DNA of 15,267 nt, from positions 1 through 15,267 of the forward strand of contig CALFIA010000024.1 of the NCBI GenBank assembly GCA_937876275.1, in the 5' to 3' direction. A program made the position numbers and the translations under genes. Every line of letters starts with the position of its first letter. Position 1 is the stretch's first letter. Below the pieces are notes generated by a model, which ran no database searches, was not told the DNA's origin, and saw nothing but the letters and a program-made list of their open reading frames with translations. Below, one piece after another: positions 14,112-15,267 of this stretch. The DNA is from an uncultured Actinomycetes bacterium (GTDB lineage Bacteria; Actinomycetota; Actinomycetes; S36-B12).

Positions 14112-14515
14112 GCGTTCTACTCGACACGAGCGTTCTCACTCGACTTCGCGATCCGCGAGTGAGAGCGCGAGTGGAGAGTCTTGCCTTGGCGCGTGAGGCG
14201 CACGTATGCGCCATCACGTCACTAGAAGTCGGCTCAAGTGCACGCAACGCTCAGGAATTCGACGCGCTCCTCGGCCAGCTTCGCGAACTTGAGCAAGCAG
14301 ATGTCACGTCAAGCGACTTCGACAGTGCATTGCTCACTCAACGCGCACTTGCGGAGAGGGGGCACCGCGGCCGCAAGATTCCAGACCTCATCATCGCCGC
14401 AATCGCGCAACGACACGGGCTTACAGTCCTGCACTACGACCACGACTTCGACCTCATCGCCGAATGCACAGGCCAACCCACGCAATGGGTGGTCGCTCGA
14501 GGAGAGATCGACTAG
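14108..14515 (+). CDS. vapC: VapC-type PIN-domain ribonuclease toxin
   Basis: This is a 135-residue single PIN domain with the acidic metal site complete: D6 in 'LLDTSVL', E40 in 'ITSLEVGSSARN', D93 in 'KIPDLIIAAIA', and D111/D113 in 'LHYDHDFDLIA'. VapC toxins are Mg2+/Mn2+-dependent endoribonucleases that cut tRNA or rRNA and stop translation when VapB is degraded. The target is not predictable from sequence. There is no frameshift or missing residue, so the toxin should be active. The gene starts within the vapB stop. Its TAG (14513-14515) overlaps the secA stop on the other strand in a shared CTAG, so the module fits between the Rv3235-family gene and secA without spare sequence at the 3' side. 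Confidence 0.93.
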   Translation: MSVLLDTSVLTRLRDPRVRARVESLALAREAHVCAITSLEVGSSARNAQEFDALLGQLRELEQADVTSSDFDSALLTQRALAERGHRGRKIPDLIIAAIAQRHGLTVLHYDHDFDLIAECTGQPTQWVVARGEID

Positions 14516-15267
14516 CTGCGCTTGCGGTTCTCGCGCTCGAGACGACGACGCTCCGCACGACTGGCGTTCGGGTCGATCTCGACGAAACCGCCGTCAACCG
14601 ACTCCATCTCGCCATGCTCAATGCCGCCATCCTCGCTGGGCGCGGTGTACTCGAGATGCTGCGGGCGCGACGGCGCGAGGCCCTTCGCAGATATCTCCGG
14701 CACTGCCTGCGGTGCGGCATCAAGCTGCACCTCCTCGGCTTCAGGCTGATTGACCTGAACCTCGACGTTGAACAGGTAGCCGACAGTCTCTTCCTTGATC
14801 GAATCCATCATCGCAGTGAAGAGGTCGTAGCCCTCGCGCTGGTACTCGATGAGCGGATCGCGCTGGGCCATGGCACGAAGGCCAATGCCGTCGCGCAGGT
14901 AGTCCATCTCGTAGAGGTGCTCACGCCACTTGCGGTCGAGCACGGAGAGAATGACGCGGCGCTCGAGCTCGCGAGTGACCTCGTCACCGAGGGACTCCTC
15001 ACGCATGTCGTAGGCGTACTGGGCGTCTTCCTTGAGCTCTGCCACCAGGTAGTCGGCGCTGAGGCCCGAACGGTCTCCGCCTGCGGCCTCTTCCAGCTCG
15101 GCAATGGTGACGGTGACCGGGTACAGCTGCTTGAGCGCTGCCCAGAGACCATCGAGATCCCAGTCCTCGGGGTAACCCTCGGCCGTGGCTGCCTTCACGT
15201 AGCTGGTAACGGTGTCGCTGATGAAGTCGCGCACCTGCTCCTCGATGTCTTCACCCTCGAGCACACG
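14512..15267 (-). CDS. secA: Preprotein translocase ATPase SecA, C-terminal part (5' end outside window)
   Basis: About 251 codons of the C-terminal third of SecA, open through the right edge. SecA drives proteins through SecYEG at the inner membrane with ATP. The visible part covers the helical wing and scaffold: 'ILSVLDRKWREHLYEMDYLRDGIGLRAMAQRDPLIEYQREGYDLFTAMMDSI' is the conserved scaffold/two-helix-finger region ('W-EHL--MDYLR-GI-LR--AQ-DP--EY'). The extreme C-terminus is an acidic linker followed by a basic tail 'SRAERRRLERENRKRS'. It lacks the zinc-binding CxCxSG..CH motif that binds SecB in many bacteria, which fits the lack of SecB in most Actinomycetota. The stop is TAG read from 14514 to 14512, sharing CTAG with the vapC stop. 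The neighbouring Rv3235-family gene is a known partner in gene order, not necessarily in function. Confidence 0.96.
   Translation of the reverse strand, partial: RVLEGEDIEEQVRDFISDTVTSYVKAATAEGYPEDWDLDGLWAALKQLYPVTVTIAELEEAAGGDRSGLSADYLVAELKEDAQYAYDMREESLGDEVTRELERRVILSVLDRKWREHLYEMDYLRDGIGLRAMAQRDPLIEYQREGYDLFTAMMDSIKEETVGYLFNVEVQVNQPEAEEVQLDAAPQAVPEISAKGLAPSRPQHLEYTAPSEDGGIEHGEMESVDGGFVEIDPNASRAERRRLERENRKRS

Noticed and set aside
14238..14753. Plus-strand frame (171 codons) spanning the vapC–secA junction
   Set aside because: It is a shadow of both well-supported genes, rich in Arg/Ser/Thr with no domain; the PIN residues and SecA motifs settle the true frames.

Overview
This window comes from a GC-rich actinobacterium (Actinomycetota); nothing in it fixes the genus. 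Four things support the phylum. There is a MoeZ-type adenylyltransferase–rhodanese fusion, a 180-kDa-class NAD-glutamate dehydrogenase and a WS/DGAT acyltransferase. There is also a secA neighbourhood holding an Rv3235-family gene, an excisionase-like HTH gene, a SAF-domain gene and a TadZ/CpaE-like ATPase gene. GTG starts are common.

Layout. 1-1819: a small CDGSH iron-sulfur protein (+) converges on a minus-strand pair, moeZ followed by an SMR-family efflux protein. 1930-6795: one very large minus-strand gene for NAD-dependent glutamate dehydrogenase, divergent from a DUF2505 (START-like) gene. 7368-9699: a minus-strand lipid pair, a WS/DGAT-type acyltransferase translationally overlapping a patatin-like lipase. 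9764-10438: a secreted L,D-transpeptidase (+). 10439-12219: a SAF/CpaB-like membrane protein and a TadZ/CpaE-like P-loop protein (-), overlapping by 4 nt. 12318-13829: an HTH protein (+), a protein with two internally similar beta-rich segments (-) and an Rv3235-family protein (+). 13914-14515: a VapBC toxin-antitoxin module. 14512-15267: the 3' end of secA (-), which runs off the window.

The packing is extremely tight. All five convergent gene pairs abut or overlap at their stop codons (0, 4, 0, 51 and 4 nt), so no classical terminator sits between them. Regulatory-looking sequence is confined to the divergent gaps. There is a pair of similar inverted repeats between the glutamate dehydrogenase and DUF2505 genes. 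DnaA-box 9-mers lie in both divergent gaps of the HTH/SAF/Rv3235 region. A perfect tandem 10-bp repeat lies upstream of the Rv3235-family gene, and an AT-rich TATATAC repeat upstream of vapB contains an apparent leaderless promoter.

Most genes belong to known families. The points most worth a second look are the acyltransferase whose HHxxxDG motif reads HQxxxDG, the L,D-transpeptidase with RGGC in place of SHGC, the SAF–TadZ pair with no Flp-pilus genes beside it and no Walker-A lysine, the DnaA boxes around that region, and the vapBC module wedged against secA. I saw no tRNA, rRNA, CRISPR array, insertion sequence or obvious prophage.
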